In this document: in pieces, positions 1 to 8,126 of the stretch
How the letters are laid out: every line of letters starts with the position of its first letter
How positions within the stretch are numbered: the first letter of the stretch is position 1
From: CAYPKG01 sp964411275
Lineage (GTDB): Bacteria > Bacillota > Clostridia > Christensenellales > CAG-138
DNA length: 64,000 nt
Assembly: GCA_964411275.1 (NCBI GenBank)
Contig: CAYPKG010000004.1
Coordinates: 1 to 64,000 of the forward strand
Direction of reading: 5' to 3'
Notes under the pieces: generated by a model
Told to the model about the DNA's origin: nothing
Seen by the model: only the letters and a program-made list of their open reading frames with translations
The model's database searches: none
Made by a program: the position numbers and the translations under genes

Positions 1-1
1 G

Positions 2-1597
2 CTGGGCCTGTTCTATTACTTTATGATGCAACAGCAGGGTGGCGGCAACAAGGTGATGAGCTTTGGCAAATCCCGCGCCCGTGTTCAGATGGACGGCAAT
101 AAGGTCACGTTTGACGATGTGGCGGGCGCGGATGAGGAGAAGGCGGAGCTGCAAGAGGTTGTGGAATTTATGCGCGACCCGAAGCGGTTTAACGAGATCG
201 GCGCGCGCATTCCCAAGGGTGTGCTGCTGGTGGGCCCTCCGGGCACGGGTAAAACCCTGCTTGCAAAGGCTGTTGCCGGAGAGGCTAAGGTCCCGTTTTT
301 CTCCATTTCCGGTTCTGATTTCGTGGAAATGTTCGTGGGCGTCGGGGCGAGCCGGGTTCGTGATCTGTTCACCACCGCGAAAAAGAGCGTACCCGCTGTG
401 GTATTCATCGACGAAATCGATGCCGTTGGCCGCCAGCGCGGCGCAGGCATGGGCGGCGGACATGACGAGCGGGAGCAGACATTGAACCAATTGCTGGTTG
501 AAATGGATGGCTTTGCCCCCAACGAAGGCATTATCGTCATTGCGGCCACCAACCGCCCTGACATTCTCGACCCGGCGCTGCTGCGTCCCGGCCGGTTTGA
601 CAGGCAGATTACCGTGAATTATCCGGACGTCAAAGGCAGGGAAGCCATTCTGCGCGTCCATGCCAGGAACAAGCCTCTCGCCCCTGAGGTGGAGCTATCG
701 GTTCTCGCCAAGCGAACTCCCGGCTTCACCGGTGCGGATCTTGAAAATGTATTGAACGAGGCTGCCATCCTAACGGCCCGGGTTAACAAAAAGACCATAA
801 CAATGACGGAGCTTGAAGAGGCCATCACCAGGGTTGTGGTTGGCCCTGAAAAGAGGAGCCGGGTGATTACCGATAAGGACAGGAAGATTACAGCCGTTCA
901 CGAAAGCGGCCATGCTATCGTGGCGTTGAAGCTGACCCATTGTGATCCTGTGCATGAGGTGTCCATCATCCCTCGTGGCATGGCGGGCGGCTATACGATG
1001 ACATTACCCAAGGAAGACATGATGCACATGACCAAGTCGAAGCTGGAGGATAATATCGCCATGCTCCTGGGCGGCCGGGTGGCGGAAACGGTGCGCCTGG
1101 GCGACATCAGCACCGGCGCCTACAACGATTTGCAGCGGGCGACGGATGTGGCGCGTAAGATGGTGGAGGAATACGGCATGAGCGACGCGGTAGGGCCTGT
1201 GTTCCTAGGCGGACAGGCAGAGGTATTTCTTGCCAAGGATTGGGGACACCAGCGCAATTTTTCCGAGGAGCTGGCAAGCCGTATTGACCAGGAAATTCGC
1301 CGCATTATCGAAGAACAGTTCAAGCGGGCGAAGGCATGCATCGAAGAGGATATCCCTGGCATCGACCGGGTTGCCGATGCGCTCATCGAACATGAGCGGG
1401 TAGACGGCGACGAGTTTGAGCGGATCTACAGGGGCGAGGAAGTGGATTTTTCCAATCGTGATGAGAAGGCTGAAAGAAAGCCCTCTCAGGATTCGTCTAA
1501 ACTAAAGGAACCTGAAATGAAGTCCGCATTTGAAAATAAAACGGACAGCATGCCAGAGACAGAGCCCGAAAAAGATCCGGAGAAAGAGAGCAATTAA
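2..1597 (+). CDS. ftsH: ATP-dependent zinc metalloprotease FtsH (5'-truncated)
   Basis: Membrane-anchored AAA+ protease that unfolds and degrades membrane and short-lived cytosolic proteins. The reading frame is open from base 2, so the N-terminus with the membrane segments lies outside the window; 531 residues are visible. Seen in order: Walker A GPPGTGKT, the pore-loop region [14 protein letters not shown], Walker B VVFIDEID, the second region of homology ending RPGRFDRQI, and the zinc-protease motif HESGH (HExxH) in the C-terminal M41 domain. The tail after the peptidase domain is charged and low in complexity (many E, K, D). The stop codon overlaps the next start by one base (TAATG), so the thioesterase gene is probably translationally coupled. 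Family identity is certain; only the truncation limits the entry. Confidence 0.98.
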   Translation: MGLFYYFMMQQQGGGNKVMSFGKSRARVQMDGNKVTFDDVAGADEEKAELQEVVEFMRDPKRFNEIGARIPKGVLLVGPPGTGKTLLAKAVAGEAKVPFFSISGSDFVEMFVGVGASRVRDLFTTAKKSVPAVVFIDEIDAVGRQRGAGMGGGHDEREQTLNQLLVEMDGFAPNEGIIVIAATNRPDILDPALLRPGRFDRQITVNYPDVKGREAILRVHARNKPLAPEVELSVLAKRTPGFTGADLENVLNEAAILTARVNKKTITMTELEEAITRVVVGPEKRSRVITDKDRKITAVHESGHAIVALKLTHCDPVHEVSIIPRGMAGGYTMTLPKEDMMHMTKSKLEDNIAMLLGGRVAETVRLGDISTGAYNDLQRATDVARKMVEEYGMSDAVGPVFLGGQAEVFLAKDWGHQRNFSEELASRIDQEIRRIIEEQFKRAKACIEEDIPGIDRVADALIEHERVDGDEFERIYRGEEVDFSNRDEKAERKPSQDSSKLKEPEMKSAFENKTDSMPETEPEKDPEKESN

Positions 1598-1986
1598 TGG
1601 AACTCTTAATCGGCATGCGGGGGAAAGGCGAGCGGATCGTCACGAATGAAGTCACGGCGGCTGCCTGCGGAAGCGGGCTGTTGCCCGTGTTCTCCACCCC
1701 CAGCCTCGTGGCCCTGATGGAAATGGCTGCCTGCAACGCGATTGAGAAGGCGTTGCCAGAAGAACAAACCTCCGTTGGCACCCGTATTGACGTCCGGCAC
1801 GAGTCCGCAACCCCCCTGGGAATGCGGGTTTGGGCAGAAGCCACATTAGCAGCTGTCGACCGGCGGGCGCTGTCCTTCACGATTGAGGCGTTTGACGAGA
1901 CTGGCCGCATCGGCTCCGCTACCCATGATCGTTTTATCGTGGACGCCGTCCGGTTTTTGCAGAAGATTGAGGCAAAAAAACCGTGA
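1597..1986 (+). CDS. FlK-like hotdog-fold acyl-CoA thioesterase
   Basis: A 129-residue protein of the fluoroacetyl-CoA thioesterase (FlK)-like hotdog family. Visible hallmarks are the S-T-P-S-L-V segment followed by A-L-M-E-M-A-A near residues 29-45, and the T-S-V-G-T-R-I-D-V-R-H block followed by A-T-P-L-G-M near residues 58-74. These positions carry the Thr, Glu and His that act in FlK. By family knowledge it hydrolyses a small acyl-CoA in the cytosol; the natural substrate cannot be read from the sequence, and fluoroacetyl-CoA is unlikely in this context. It overlaps the ftsH stop by one base and the following GTG start by four, so it sits inside a ftsH-thioesterase-PHP operon. Class confident, substrate unknown. 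Confidence 0.85.
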   Translation: MELLIGMRGKGERIVTNEVTAAACGSGLLPVFSTPSLVALMEMAACNAIEKALPEEQTSVGTRIDVRHESATPLGMRVWAEATLAAVDRRALSFTIEAFDETGRIGSATHDRFIVDAVRFLQKIEAKKP

Positions 1987-2822
1987 TCCGATACGATTTA
2001 CATTGTCACAGCAATATGTCTGATGGAACCGATACGCCCCGCGAGGTGGTGCGAAGAGCATCCCGTGCGGGGCTTTCCATGCTTGCCTTGACCGACCACG
2101 ACACGATGGCCGGGGTGGAGGAGGCCATGGATGAGGCGAAGGCTGAGGGGCTGTTGTTGCTGCCTGCTGTAGAGCTGGATCATGAGTGGCAAGAGGAATT
2201 GCACATACTGGGTCTGGATGTCAACCCGCACCACCCCGGATTGCAAGCAGGGCTGGCCCTTGCCAAAGAACGGCGTGACCGCCGCAACATAGAAATCATC
2301 AGTCGTCTGGAGAACGCGGGATATGCTATCGGAGATGCGGCGGAACTTTCCGGCGGTCAGGCGGTCAGTGTTTCCAGGCTGCATATCGCGTTGGCGTTGG
2401 TGCGGCGGGGGTATGCAAGGTCTCTGAGCGACGCGTTTCATACGTTCCTCAGCCCCGGCAAGCCGGGCTATTATCGGGAAAGAAGGTTCAAACCAGAGGA
2501 AAGCATTGCTTTGATCCGCCAGGCGGGCGGTGTGCCAGTACTGGCGCATCCCTGTCATCTAAGGCTCGACGTACATAAGAGCGTACGGTCGCTCAAGGAC
2601 ATGGGTCTCATGGGCATCGAGGCATATTACACGTCGTCCACATTGGGCGAGACAGAGCTTTTTGTTAGCCTTGCGCGGCAGAATAAGCTCTTGATCACCT
2701 GTGGCAGCGACTATCACGGACAAAACCGCGCAGGTGCACCCATTGGTTGTGCGTGGCGGGATGTGGAATGCTTGGCGCAAACGGCGGAAATATTTTTTGT
2801 CCGTCATGGACGCTCCTTTTGA
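1983..2822 (+). CDS. PHP-domain phosphoesterase (RNase AM / nucleoside bisphosphate phosphatase-like)
   Basis: A 279-residue PHP-family metal-dependent phosphoesterase. The N-terminus shows the first metal-binding motif H-C-H-S-N-M-S-D-G (HxH), then L-T-D-H-D-T near residue 37, a conserved P-A-V-E-L-D near residue 61, H-P-C-H near residue 189 and G-S-D-Y-H-G near residue 242, which together form the trinuclear metal site. The length and motif order match YciV/RNase AM-type enzymes that act on 3',5'-nucleoside bisphosphates and on 5' ends of short RNAs; that specificity is inference. The start is a GTG that overlaps the upstream stop by four bases (GTGA), indicating translational coupling. It closes the ftsH operon: a new promoter follows at about 2857. 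Confidence 0.88.
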   Translation: MIRYDLHCHSNMSDGTDTPREVVRRASRAGLSMLALTDHDTMAGVEEAMDEAKAEGLLLLPAVELDHEWQEELHILGLDVNPHHPGLQAGLALAKERRDRRNIEIISRLENAGYAIGDAAELSGGQAVSVSRLHIALALVRRGYARSLSDAFHTFLSPGKPGYYRERRFKPEESIALIRQAGGVPVLAHPCHLRLDVHKSVRSLKDMGLMGIEAYYTSSTLGETELFVSLARQNKLLITCGSDYHGQNRAGAPIGCAWRDVECLAQTAEIFFVRHGRSF

Positions 2823-2856
2823 TATAAGCTGTACTTATTCTGTCGTTTTGTGCATG

Positions 2857-2885
2857 TTGATTGTCTAATGGAGCTCTGCTATAAT
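2857..2885 (+). promoter_or_regulatory. sigma-A-type promoter of prs
   Basis: TTGATT at 2857-2862 and a perfect TATAAT at 2880-2885, separated by 17 bp. The expected transcription start, near 2892, lies downstream of the first in-frame ATG (2887) but upstream of the ATG at 2953, which supports the latter as the true prs start. Confidence 0.75.
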
Positions 2886-2952
2886 AATGCTGTGTGTGGA
2901 CAAGCACAAATATGAAAATGATGATCGATCAAGAAAGGTGAAGTGGACGAAT

Positions 2953-3960
2953 ATGCTTGGGGGAACGATCAAAATCTTTGCCGGAAAAAGCGGAATACCC
3001 TTTGCCAGAAGGATGTGTGCGTATTTGGGCGCACAGTTGGGAGACGCGGAAACCATTATATTTTCTGAGGGAAATATATTTGTAAGGGTGAATGAGAGCA
3101 TTCGCGATAAGGACGTATATATTGTCCAGCCCATCGGACGGGACCCGAACAACGAATTTGTGGAACTTCTTTTCTGGATCGACGCCTTCAAGCGCGCAAG
3201 CGCCAACAGTGTGACAGCCATTATCCCCTATTTCAGCTATGCAAAAGGCGATAAAAAGGACGAACCCCGTGTTTCCATACGCGCAAGAGTCTGCGCTGAG
3301 TGCATCGAGCTATCGGGTGCGGACCGGGTGATTACAATGGATCTGCATAGCCCGCAGGTGCAGGGCTTCTTTAAAAAACCGGTGGATCATCTATATGCCC
3401 AGTCACTGCTTTGCGAGTATGTGAAACGGGCAGGCCTTGTGGACGACGACCTTGTGGTGGTTTCCCCAGACGCGGGCTTTGCAAAGCGCGCCAGAGGATA
3501 TGCCACAGAGCTGGGCCGTCCGGTTTCCATTGGTGACAAGACCCGCTTAGGTCACGATGAAAACGCCAAGATATTGGAGATCATCGGTGAAGTAAAGGAC
3601 AAAAACTGCCTGATCGTGGACGATTTCTCCATCTCCGGCGGAACCCTCATCGATGTGGCGCATGGATTAAAGGATAAGGGCGCGAAACGGATTTTTGCAG
3701 CGCTCTCCCATAATGTTTTGAGCGAAAAAGGCATTCGCCGCATTCACGAAAGCCCCATCGAAATGCTGATCTCCACTGATACCGTGCAGTGCCCGGAAGC
3801 GAAGCTGTCAAATAAGATCCGTATCATTTCTGCGGCGCCCATGTTTGCCCAGGCTGTAAAAATCATCCACGCCAGGGAGCCCATGAGCTCCATGTTCGCG
3901 CGGGATTATTCTGAGCATATGGTGGATATGAGCTTTGCAGAGCAGATCACAATGCTGTAA
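2953..3960 (+). CDS. prs: Ribose-phosphate pyrophosphokinase (divergent PRPP synthetase)
   Basis: Makes PRPP from ribose-5-phosphate and ATP, feeding the pyr and apt reactions encoded nearby. 335 residues from an ATG preceded by AGAAAGGTG. Seen: the I-P-Y-F-S-Y-A-K-G-D-K-K block, the divalent-metal motif M-D-L-H-S-P-Q-V-Q-G-F-F, V-V-S-P-D-A-G, and the PRPP loop L-I-V-D-D-F-S-I-S-G-G-T. Two positions differ from textbook bacterial enzymes: the PRPP loop reads DDFSISGGT instead of the usual DDxxDTxGT, and the flexible catalytic loop has DKTR where KRR is normal. The protein therefore belongs to a divergent branch; whether it is the sole housekeeping enzyme or a second paralogue cannot be decided from one window. 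It has its own promoter and a strong terminator. Confidence 0.88.
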   Translation: MLGGTIKIFAGKSGIPFARRMCAYLGAQLGDAETIIFSEGNIFVRVNESIRDKDVYIVQPIGRDPNNEFVELLFWIDAFKRASANSVTAIIPYFSYAKGDKKDEPRVSIRARVCAECIELSGADRVITMDLHSPQVQGFFKKPVDHLYAQSLLCEYVKRAGLVDDDLVVVSPDAGFAKRARGYATELGRPVSIGDKTRLGHDENAKILEIIGEVKDKNCLIVDDFSISGGTLIDVAHGLKDKGAKRIFAALSHNVLSEKGIRRIHESPIEMLISTDTVQCPEAKLSNKIRIISAAPMFAQAVKIIHAREPMSSMFARDYSEHMVDMSFAEQITML

Positions 3961-3975
3961 AGAGTAAGGTTTTAT

Positions 3976-4014
3976 ACAGCCCTTTCCCTTAATGATGGGG
4001 AAGGGCTGTTTTTA
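3976..4014. terminator. Bidirectional intrinsic terminator between prs and flavodoxin
   Basis: A stem with ACAGCCCTT on the left and AAGGGCTGT on the right, strengthened by an inner CCC/GGG, followed by a T-run on the + strand; on the - strand it is followed by TATAAAA. It separates the convergent prs and flavodoxin genes and can serve both. Confidence 0.85.
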
Positions 4015-4042
4015 TGTAGAAGGGGAAGGCTGTCCTGATTTT

Positions 4043-4477
4043 TCATTGCATGGTGGCAAGTGTATTGCCCAATTGATTGCACGCGGTAATTGCGTCCTGA
4101 TCCGGCGCCTCGTTGCAGATAACGCCAGCATCGCCGCAGAGGACGGCGCCGGCGGATCGAACCCGCTCTTCCCAGTCCCGCATCCATTGTCCGTCGCCCC
4201 AGCCGTAAGAGCCAAACAGAGCCACTTTTTTTCCCGTCAGTTTTTTCTCCACTTCCGCGAAAAACGGTTCCATTACGATGTCCTCCAGCTCCTCCCCACC
4301 CATGCTGGGGCAGCCAAACGCGATGCGTGTATACTTGTCAGCATGCTCTGCCCTGATATCACCGGCTTCCTTCAATTGCACATCAGCGCCTGATGACGTT
4401 GCGCCGTCTGCCACGGCTTGTGCCATTTGTTCCGTATTGCCTGTTCCTGACCAGTAAACCACTAAAACCTGTTCCAT
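4043..4477 (-). CDS. Flavodoxin
   Basis: A 144-residue short-chain flavodoxin, a soluble FMN electron carrier that replaces ferredoxin under iron limitation. The N-terminal FMN phosphate-binding loop reads S-G-T-G-N-T-E directly after V-L-V-V-Y-W. The isoalloxazine-contacting loops follow: F-G-C-P-S-M-G-G near residue 54 and F-G-S-Y-G-W-G-D-G near residue 87, the typical G-S-Y-G-W-G signature. The start codon overlaps the stop of the upstream DUF3793 reading frame by one base, so the two form an operon behind a promoter that contains an iron-repressor-like palindrome. Pairing of DUF3793 with flavodoxin is common in Clostridia. Identity is certain. Confidence 0.95.
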   Translation of the reverse strand: MEQVLVVYWSGTGNTEQMAQAVADGATSSGADVQLKEAGDIRAEHADKYTRIAFGCPSMGGEELEDIVMEPFFAEVEKKLTGKKVALFGSYGWGDGQWMRDWEERVRSAGAVLCGDAGVICNEAPDQDAITACNQLGNTLATMQ

Positions 4478-5105
4478 TATGCCGTTCCTCCATATTTGAT
4501 ATTTTGTATTTGTTCCCCTAAAAGTACGCGTTCACAATAAAAGCGGCGGACGTTGGCATATATGCGAAATTGCTTCGCCGCTTCCGTGGGGTTTTCGTAT
4601 ACCTTCCAGCAGCCGCACAAGCAGAAATTCCTGCCGTTGTTCTCGATAAACCCCAGCACGTCGGCGGCGGGATAGCCGAGAAATACCCCGATCTCGTGAG
4701 GAAATCCTCCGGACTGCACCATGCGCTTGCAAGCCACAAGAAAAGCGCGCCAAGTCCGCTGCTTTCAGCATACCCAAACTGGCGGAGGATGCACCGGTTT
4801 TCCTGTATCGATAAGTGCCGAAGCATCATATCCCGCCTATATACCAGCAGGCAAATCCGCCCGCCACAGTCCGTGAGCTTCTGAAAATGAATTTGCCGCA
4901 GTGCGAACACCCGCGCGCACCGGCTTAGTTCCAAGCACAGTTCGTTCCAGCCGGACTTGGACAGGCAAATGAGGTTTGCGATCTTGACGCCCGCCAATAC
5001 AGGCGCGCAATGGAAGGCCAGTGCATAATCAAACCCGGTCTTGCAGTCATCGACGCGCATTGACGGATGCTTCTTGATATGTTCAATCAAAAATCCATTT
5101 GGCAT
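4477..5105 (-). pseudogene. DUF3793 family protein, broken by a frameshift
   Basis: A DUF3793 protein split over two frames. The N-terminal part (from the ATG at 5105, preceded by AAGGAGGT at 7 bp) covers H-C-A-P-V-L-A-G-V-K-I-A-N-L, L-L-V-Y-R-R and C-I-L-R-Q-F-G-Y. The C-terminal part, in another frame, carries F-P-H-E-I-G-V-F-L-G-Y-P, D-V-L-G-F-I-E-N and C-G-C-W-K-V-Y, the family's usual end. The switch falls near 4741-4750. Adding one base to the A4 run at 4741-4744 (T4 on the coding strand), or deleting one GC from the GCGCGC run at 4745-4750, restores a continuous protein of about 209 residues, the normal family length. Flanking sequence on both sides is intact, so this is either a very recent mutation or a sequencing error. 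The function of DUF3793 is unknown; it travels with flavodoxin and iron-responsive genes. Confidence 0.8.
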
Positions 5106-5158
5106 GGGGCAAACCTCCTTGCCTTTTATCATGTGCCGGGAGCAAAGTGGGTATGCGA

Positions 5159-5186
5159 TTATTAGCGATAGCTAACTAAACTTCAA
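5159..5186 (-). promoter_or_regulatory. Promoter with DtxR/IdeR-like palindromic operator for the DUF3793-flavodoxin operon
   Basis: On the - strand, TTGAAG (5181-5186), a 16-bp spacer and TAATAA (5159-5164). The palindrome TTAGCgataGCTAA (5162-5175) covers part of the -10 and most of the spacer. Its shape, with TTAG and CTAA ends, resembles operators of iron-dependent DtxR-family repressors. An iron-repressed flavodoxin fits. The assignment is inference from symmetry, position and gene content. Confidence 0.55.
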
Positions 5187-5352
5187 AAAAACAGACATGG
5201 AAAAATACCGGGATAGGGGCAGGGAATACAGCCGGAATTATATAAAATGGCTTCCAGGTAACGGCAAAAACAATGAAGCATAACAAACCCGCCGCAATAT
5301 GGATGGTAATATATCCCAGCAGCGGGTAAAGGTATATTGCGAAGAAAAGATT
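5176..5352 (-). pseudogene. Possible remnant of a small membrane-protein gene
   Basis: A 58-codon stretch is open on the - strand, bounded by stops and without any ATG. Its conceptual product is strongly hydrophobic (for example Y-P-L-L-G-Y-I-T-I-H-I-A-A-G-L-L-C-F-I-V-F, then further aliphatic and aromatic residues), as in a membrane protein end. The closing TAG directly abuts the operator palindrome. No start or ribosome site is visible, so at best it is a decayed 3' gene fragment; it may also be chance. The rest of the 5190-5398 gap holds nothing I recognise. Confidence 0.25.
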
Positions 5353-5398
5353 TCAGTAACAATGGATAGACATTTTGGTTATAGCCGATGAAAAAAAC

Positions 5399-5905
5399 TT
5401 ACGTTACAACTGCATATATGCAGCTGTCCATCCATTCACCGTTTTTATACACGCTTTTTTTCTTTATTCCCTCAAGCATAAAAGCGTTCTTTTCCAGCAC
5501 CCGGCGGGAGCCGATGTTGGGGGCAAACACATCCGCAAAAATCCGGACAATATCATAATGTAAAAAACCAATTTCAACCATCTGCGCCACTGCTTGAGAT
5601 ACAATGCCCTGTCCCCAATATGCCTGCCCCAGCCAATAACCGATCTCCGCGCTTTTTCGATACACGTCCTGTCCAAGGATTAAGCTTACGCAGCCCACAG
5701 CCGCGCCGTCCACCACGATGGCGCGGGTACATTGCATGTCCTCGCCCATATCCAGCACGGACTCAATAAAGCCCTCGGCGTCTTGAAGCGTATAGGGATG
5801 GGGGAACGCGTCCCGGAGGTTTTTCGACAAGGAATAATTGTCCGCGTGCCTGGCGATGCTCGGCGCATCCGCTATTGTGAGAGGCCGCAGTAAAAACCCG
5901 CTCAT
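5399..5905 (-). CDS. GNAT family N-acetyltransferase (RimJ/RimL type)
   Basis: A 168-residue GNAT acyltransferase, which transfers acetyl from acetyl-CoA to an amino group. Visible: the N-terminal L-R-P-L-T-I-A-D-A strand, the motif-A region I-G-Y-W-L-G-Q-A-Y-W-G-Q-G-I-V-S-Q-A with the acetyl-CoA pyrophosphate-binding Q-x-x-G-x-G/A-like turn, and the C-terminal N-I-G-S-R-R-V-L-E-K-N-A-F helix-strand typical of ribosomal-protein and small-molecule acetyltransferases. I chose the start at 5905 because its ATG overlaps the pyrE stop as ATGA; a longer in-frame ATG lies inside pyrE. It is the last gene of the pyr transcription unit, though nothing in it points to pyrimidine metabolism. Substrate unknown. 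Confidence 0.85.
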   Translation of the reverse strand: MSGFLLRPLTIADAPSIARHADNYSLSKNLRDAFPHPYTLQDAEGFIESVLDMGEDMQCTRAIVVDGAAVGCVSLILGQDVYRKSAEIGYWLGQAYWGQGIVSQAVAQMVEIGFLHYDIVRIFADVFAPNIGSRRVLEKNAFMLEGIKKKSVYKNGEWMDSCIYAVVT

Positions 5906-6480
5906 AGCGCTTTTATATCCCGGCTGCCGGGCTTGACCAGTGGAAGTGTTCCTTCCCGGCACAGGGAGCAGTCTTCGGGAGCGTAAACGTCAAAATACAC
6001 CTTCAGGGCACTGTAGATGGGCATCGGGATGGCGCAGTCCACGCCGCTTCGATCCACCACACAGGCCACGCCCATGACGGTTGCGCCCATGGCCTCAAGC
6101 GCGCGGGCGGTTTCCATGGTGGATTTGCCGGTGGTGACTACGTCCTCGGCAATAAGGATATTGTCCCCGGGGCCCACGGAGAACCCGCGCCGAAGTTGCA
6201 TTTGGCCATCCTTGCGCTCTGTAAAAATGCTTTCTTTGCCCAGCTGCCGCGCCAGTTCATAGGAAACCACAATGCCGCCCATGGCAGGGCCGCAAACCTT
6301 TGTGATGGGCAGTCCCTTCACCTGCTCGGCCACAATGCTCAACACCTCGGCTGCCTTATCAGGATAGCGCAACAGCTTTGCGCACTGGCAATAGCCGCCG
6401 CTGTGCTTGCCGGAAGACAAAAGAAAATGTCCTTCCAGAACGGCTTCGGCCTGTTTCATGATATCGAGTACATTTTTCAT
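5902..6480 (-). CDS. pyrE: Orotate phosphoribosyltransferase
   Basis: Joins orotate to PRPP to give orotidine 5'-phosphate, the fifth step of UMP synthesis. 192 residues. The type I PRPP-binding motif is I-L-I-A-E-D-V-V-T-T-G-K-S-T at about residues 113-126; upstream V-C-G-P-A-M-G-G-I and the flexible loop F-T-E-R-K-D-G-Q-M-Q-L-R-R-G-F are also typical. It is preceded by AAGGAGG and lies 16 bp downstream of pyrD, with a 4-base overlap to the GNAT gene behind it. The decarboxylase that uses its product (pyrF) is in the same operon. Confidence 0.96.
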   Translation of the reverse strand: MKNVLDIMKQAEAVLEGHFLLSSGKHSGGYCQCAKLLRYPDKAAEVLSIVAEQVKGLPITKVCGPAMGGIVVSYELARQLGKESIFTERKDGQMQLRRGFSVGPGDNILIAEDVVTTGKSTMETARALEAMGATVMGVACVVDRSGVDCAIPMPIYSALKVYFDVYAPEDCSLCREGTLPLVKPGSRDIKAL

Positions 6481-6496
6481 ATGATGACCTCCTTAT

Positions 6497-7405
6497 TTAT
6501 ACGATCCCGACAATCTCTTGGATATTTGAAATGCCTTCCCGGGCGCAGTAGTGGGCAAGCCCTGCGATGATATCGCACATCACTCCCGGATTGGCGAATG
6601 TCATCGCGCCTACCTGTATGGCGGAAGCCCCAGCCATCAGCATACTCAGCGCGCTGTCCGTGTCATGAATGCCGCCCATACCCACCACGGGGATAGACAC
6701 CGCGTGCGCTACCTGATGCACCATTCGCAGCGCGATGGGGAATATGGCAGGGCCGGACACCCCAGCATATACATTTTCAAATACCGGCCGCTTATTGTTT
6801 ACATCGATGGCCATGCCCAGATAAGTGTTGACGAGGCTGATGCCATCTGCGCCCGCTTCCTCACAGGCACGGGCTACGCCAATGAGATCTGGGGCGTTTG
6901 GTGAAAGCTTGACAAGAAGCGGAAAACTCGTTACATTTTTCACCGCCCGGGTGATTTGAGCCGCCATTTTAGGCTCCATGCCGAACGCCATGCCCCCGGC
7001 TTTCACGTTGGGACAGGAAATATTGAGCTCCAATATGTCCATGTCCGCCGCATTTAATAGCATTGCGCCGGTGACATAATCCTCATGGCTATGGCCACCC
7101 AGGTTCGCGATCACCGCCGGGCCGTGAAATGCGCGCATGCGCTCACATTCTACCTTTACAAAATGCCGCACGCCAGGGTTCTCAAGGCCGATGCTGTTTA
7201 GCATTCCAGCAGGGGTTTCGTGAATTCTGCGCCCGGAATTGCCAGAGCTGCCATTGAGCGTCAGGCCTTTTCCACTGATGCCGCCCAGCTGGGATACATC
7301 GAAATAGTCCTGATATTCCTGCCCGAAGCCAAACGTGCCGGAGGCCGCAATCACAGGATTTTGCAGCGTTACGCCCATCAAATTGGTCAAAAGGGGGTTA
7401 GACAT
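6497..7405 (-). CDS. pyrD: Dihydroorotate dehydrogenase, class 1B catalytic subunit
   Basis: Oxidises dihydroorotate to orotate with FMN, passing electrons through PyrK to NAD+. 302 residues, normal for the PyrDB type. Seen: V-I-A-A-S-G-T-F-G-F-G near the N-terminus, N-S-I-G-L-E-N-P-G, the catalytic-cysteine segment N-I-S-C-P-N, L-V-K-L-S-P-N-A, V-G-M-G-G-I-H and the phosphate-binding G-A-S-A-I-Q-V-G. The cysteine in SCPN, rather than serine, and the adjacent pyrK both indicate the NAD-linked heterotetramer. It overlaps the 3' end of pyrK by 8 bases. Confidence 0.96.
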   Translation of the reverse strand: MSNPLLTNLMGVTLQNPVIAASGTFGFGQEYQDYFDVSQLGGISGKGLTLNGSSGNSGRRIHETPAGMLNSIGLENPGVRHFVKVECERMRAFHGPAVIANLGGHSHEDYVTGAMLLNAADMDILELNISCPNVKAGGMAFGMEPKMAAQITRAVKNVTSFPLLVKLSPNAPDLIGVARACEEAGADGISLVNTYLGMAIDVNNKRPVFENVYAGVSGPAIFPIALRMVHQVAHAVSIPVVGMGGIHDTDSALSMLMAGASAIQVGAMTFANPGVMCDIIAGLAHYCAREGISNIQEIVGIV

Positions 7406-8126
7406 CCAAAAAAACCTCCCCGCTCAAAAATACCGGGCCATCCTTGCAAATCCGCTGATTGCCGCCACCCGTTTTGCAGGTGCAGCCAAGACACGCGCCC
7501 ACGCCGCAGGCCATCCGCTCTTCCAGCGAGACATACAGCGTCGCGTTTTTTGCCTTCGCGCGGCTAGCCGCTGTGCGCATCATGGGCGTCGGCCCACAGG
7601 CATAGTATGTTCGGCCAATCGGCTGAAAGTCAACATCATCCGTGACAAAGCCGCCGATATTCAAAACGAGCTCATCGCACACCGCCTCGTAATTTGTTTG
7701 CAGGGCGGGCCGCTCCCGAAAGCCCAAATGGATGCGGATGTGCCGCCCAGGCTCTTGTTTCTTCAGCGCCTTTGCTAAGAGGTACAAAGGCGCGATGCCA
7801 ACGCCGCCGCCGATTAATGTGGCGTCACCGGGGGCTATGGGAAACCCGTTTCCCATGGGCCCCTGTATGAAAACACCCTGTCCTTGCCGCAATTGCGTGA
7901 GAAGCTTTGTTCCCTTTCCCACAGGCTGATACAGCAGGGACACAACCCCATTCTCCCAGTCAAACACGCTGATGGGCCGCCCCAGCAGGGGATCAAGCTG
8001 TCCCGCCAAGCGCAGCATGACGAACTGCCCCGGCAGGCAGGGGGTGGGGAAGGGGAGGCGCATCAGGTAAAAGCCGCCCTCTGCCAGCCCATTTTCCAGT
8101 ATTGCCGCCGTCGTTATTACAGCCAT
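7398..8126 (-). CDS. pyrK: Dihydroorotate dehydrogenase electron transfer subunit
   Basis: FAD and [2Fe-2S] protein that passes electrons from PyrD to NAD+. 242 residues. The FAD-binding R-P-I-S-V-F-D is near residue 49, the NAD-binding fold shows G-G-G-V-G-I-A-P-L and Y-A-C-G-P-T-P-M-M, and the cluster ligands are in C-G-V-G-A-C-L-G-C followed by a fourth cysteine about 14 residues later (R-I-C-K-D-G-P-V-F). This is the ferredoxin-reductase-like architecture of the family. It overlaps pyrF upstream by 10 bases and pyrD downstream by 8, so all three are tightly coupled. Confidence 0.96.
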   Translation of the reverse strand: MAVITTAAILENGLAEGGFYLMRLPFPTPCLPGQFVMLRLAGQLDPLLGRPISVFDWENGVVSLLYQPVGKGTKLLTQLRQGQGVFIQGPMGNGFPIAPGDATLIGGGVGIAPLYLLAKALKKQEPGRHIRIHLGFRERPALQTNYEAVCDELVLNIGGFVTDDVDFQPIGRTYYACGPTPMMRTAASRAKAKNATLYVSLEERMACGVGACLGCTCKTGGGNQRICKDGPVFLSGEVFLDV

